From Colletes latitarsis (Eukaryota > Arthropoda > Insecta > Hymenoptera > Colletidae), in NCBI RefSeq assembly GCF_051014445.1, contig NC_135143.1, positions 3,348,001-3,412,000 of the forward strand: a stretch of DNA of 64,000 nucleotides, written 5' to 3'. The first letter of the stretch is position 1. Every line of letters starts with the position of its first letter. A program made the position numbers and the translations under genes. Of the stretch, positions 61,500 to 64,000 are shown in pieces. A model generated the notes under the pieces. The model was not told the DNA's origin, ran no database searches, and worked only from the letters and a program-made list of their open reading frames with translations.

Positions 61500-62067
61500 T
61501 ATTTTTCATATTTATAAATTATATAACGAAATCAATTCGATAAAATAATATCATGTACCGATTTAATTATTGGGTTCTAAAATAGTTAATGTTAATTCTT
61601 ATACATTGTTTTTATTTTTCCAATATACGTTGTTTGTAAAAATCATTTGAAACTTTTTGAATAAATCTTAGAGGGAATTTAATTTCTCTCAATCTAGTGT
61701 ATAACAAAATCAATAAAATCTTGTTCTTTGCATACTTGAACCAAGTTAATAACGTAACCATTAATGAATATATTAGTGCACTATATTTGTTAAAATATTT
61801 TTGCGTTCAATCTCTTTGTGTTTTATAAATGGCATCGTGTATTTTATTTTTCATATTCAAAATTATTGTTTTAAAGTAAGTTAATGTTAACTCTTGTGCA
61901 TTTGTTTGGTTTTTCTAGTGTGTTTATAAAAATCATTTAAAACATTTTGAATAAATCTTAGAGGGGATTCAATTTTTCTCAACCTTCTCTAGTGAATAAC
62001 AAAATAAATAAAATCTTATTCGTTGCATACTTGAACCAAGTTAATAACGTAAGCATTAATATAATAT
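61500..62067 (+). repeat. Tandem duplication, about 290-295 bp unit
   Basis: AAAAATCATTTGAAACTTTT at 61638 recurs as AAAAATCATTTAAAACATTT at 61928. Also GAATAAATCTTAGAGGG, TGCATACTTGAACCAAGTTA and ATAACGTAA(C/G)CATTAAT in both units. Old, non-coding. Confidence 0.85.
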
Positions 62068-64000
62068 ATTTGTAAAACTATTGTTTTGTTCATATAATTA
62101 TTATCTTTCAAAATAGTATTAAAGTGATGTGTTAGAAAATTATTGATTTCAGTAAATTTCGTATTATCGAGACTTGATTTCCGTTTCGAAGAGGTTAATT
62201 GGGAATTGAAACATGGACGTTGCAGAGAACGAAGCAAGCAAACAACGCGAACGATGTTTGTTGTAAAATCGGCATACACTCGAATAGTTGGTGTGCGGGC
62301 CAGCGAAGGCGCCTCGAGTTTCGAGCATCAATCCAAACAAGGATCGCGTACGGTCGTTTACGAGATCGATAAATCTTCGTGTCCGTAGGCGTTGGACAGA
62401 TGGAGATTTCACGCGCACGGGGCTGTAAATAAAATTAATTTACAACAAATCGGACGGACGTTGGCCAGAGCCGAGCAGAGAGGAGAAAATAAGGTGAAAA
62501 GTCAGTATGACAATCGCACGTATTTCTTATTTCCATTTGCAATCTTTATCTATGTTGAATCGTTTGATAAACTTGATTTAACGAGCGAGATGATCATGGT
62601 TTCGCAGCGTTTTTCATCCAAGTTGATTAATTAAATCTTTCGCGGCCTCGTCTCTTACATCCTGCCGCCATTGTCGCGGAGAATAACTGCCAATCAAGAT
62701 TAGAAACCTCAAAAAGTTTGCGCTTAACAATTTCGTTCGCTTGCGCCGCCATAAATCCGTTTGATTAGCCTCTGCGACTACGTGTTCGCTGTTCTGCAAT
62801 CTGTGGAAATTTCATTCTCTTACCTACGGTTGGCGTTCCAATGTCTTTTCTCTACCTTTTGCTCTTTCAGTAAACTTCTTTTCCTTTTTCCTTTGCTTGT
62901 CCGTTCTCCAGTCGTGTTTCCCCTCCTTCGGAATTTTATTTTTCAACGTCAATATCTTTTCTATTTCCTTCCGTGCGAGATTTCTCCATTTTCGCTGCCC
63001 TCTGTACCGGTTCCTCTATCGCTCGCTGAAGTATCCAATACTTTAATAGTTCTGACATGTGTCTGAATCAAGAGTATGTAATAGCGTGTTTGCAAGTTTA
63101 TTCTTTCCCAACTGTTCGCGATAGTTAATACTCTGTAGCATGATACGATGAAAAATTCATCACAAAGAATCCCTTCAAAAAGTCTTTTACGTGAAAATTT
63201 CAGCCTATTATAGAAAATATTTTATACTTCATACTTCGTACGTTTTTATTTTAGCATGTTTAAATAATCGAATACTTTAGTCATTGAATGAATTTTCTTA
63301 TTGTTTAACGAGAAAAATAAGTAACATAGCTTTATTTTTGGATTTACTCTATTCGTGTAGCTTTGAGTTGTATTTTAGTGTTACTTTTAGTGATATTATA
63401 GTATGATAAATAAGATGTTTTATCCTTCACAAATACGTAGGGTAACTGTCCCAGTAATCGTTTTTGTTATTGATCATTTTTCAATTCATTTTTACATCTA
63501 GTTCTTACAATTAATTAAAGTAGTGAGGTCTGATATATTTCCAAAAATTATGCTTTCCTTTAGACGACAATAACTTCAAAATGGAAAGTTACATCCACGA
63601 AAAACAAAAATCATTTTAAAGAGGAAGATTTGTCTCTTCTAATATTGGCACATTTATGGAGAAAATACAAGTAGCTTAGGAACTTTAAAGTTTGAACACT
63701 TTCGATACACATTAATAGACTATTTATTGAAATATTGCAACCAGAAAGTAAATTATTCGGATAATTTCATTCGTGACAATTCTGTTAAATATTTTGACGT
63801 TACCGACAATGATTATTTCATGAAACGTTTACTTCGATAGTCTAATAGCCTCTATTTAACAAGACTAGCACAATTTGGATATTGTGTTAATTATGTTTTG
63901 GGTTCCAAGTTTTAGTAGCAACAATAATAAGGTGCGAGATTTCGCCTATGGAGGATTTAAAGGATCAAGAAATTAGTATTCGTTGCTCGTAAATAAAATA
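62068..64000. other. Intronic sequence; GC-rich patch at 62150-62500
   Basis: The patch has overlapping frames on both strands without a domain. 62760-63060 is pyrimidine-rich. The remainder is AT-rich; no exon recognised before the window ends. Confidence 0.35.

Noticed and set aside
1..64000. CRISPR array or tRNA/rRNA genes
   Set aside because: The repeats are dispersed or tandem without regular unique spacers, and I saw no tRNA B-box with a matching cloverleaf and no rRNA core motifs. A tRNAscan run would be decisive.

Overview
The window looks like an insect nuclear genome segment, most probably hymenopteran and perhaps a bee. That assignment is inference. It rests on an AT-rich background broken by CpG-rich islands, on an insect-type plexin exon, and on dense short DNA-transposon families. 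There are no bacterial features, CRISPR arrays, rRNA or tRNA genes that I could recognise.

Only one protein-coding exon is well supported: an exon of a plexin gene (semaphorin receptor, sema domain) on the + strand at 47019-47201, bounded by a consensus 3' splice acceptor and a GTCAGT donor. It is 61 codons, phase 0 at both ends. I see no other plexin exon. If none was missed, the exon sits between introns of at least 47.0 kb (upstream) and 16.8 kb (downstream), and essentially the whole window is plexin intron.

The rest is mobile-element debris and unassigned intronic DNA. (a) Ten copies of one TA-flanked family with long terminal inverted repeats are spread from 11.4 to 59.7 kb. They are either about 0.33-0.4 kb or about 0.9-1.04 kb long. 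The long forms are modular, with a roughly 115-bp block present up to three times and a roughly 370-bp core. (b) Several TTAA-flanked, piggyBac-like non-autonomous elements occur at 6.3, 9.15, 28.7, 35.8, 41.4-42.9, 55.7 and 56.3 kb. (c) There are two decayed mariner transposase pseudogenes (27.4 and 44.3 kb) and a Tc1-like fragment (22.1 kb). (d) A TA-flanked element at 39.3-40.65 kb has a family (a) copy nested in it. (e) A nearly perfect 205-bp foldback lies at 41.1 kb. (f) A solo-LTR-like repeat lies at 8.05 kb. (g) A heptanucleotide satellite occupies about 400 bp at 10.9 kb. (h) Three old local duplications are visible. A short reverse-strand reading frame at 36.5-36.8 kb looks like the tail of another DNA-transposon protein.

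Against this background stand GC- and CpG-rich islands (about 0.8-3.35, 7.4-7.9, 16.3-17.0, 26.1-26.5, 28.4-28.7, 31.9-32.4, 37.3-38.1, 43.5-44.05, 50.45-52.1, 55.05-55.4, 57.55-58.25 and 62.15-62.5 kb). They hold no convincing exon and are candidates for conserved intronic regulatory DNA. The open frames inside them look like by-products of their base composition.
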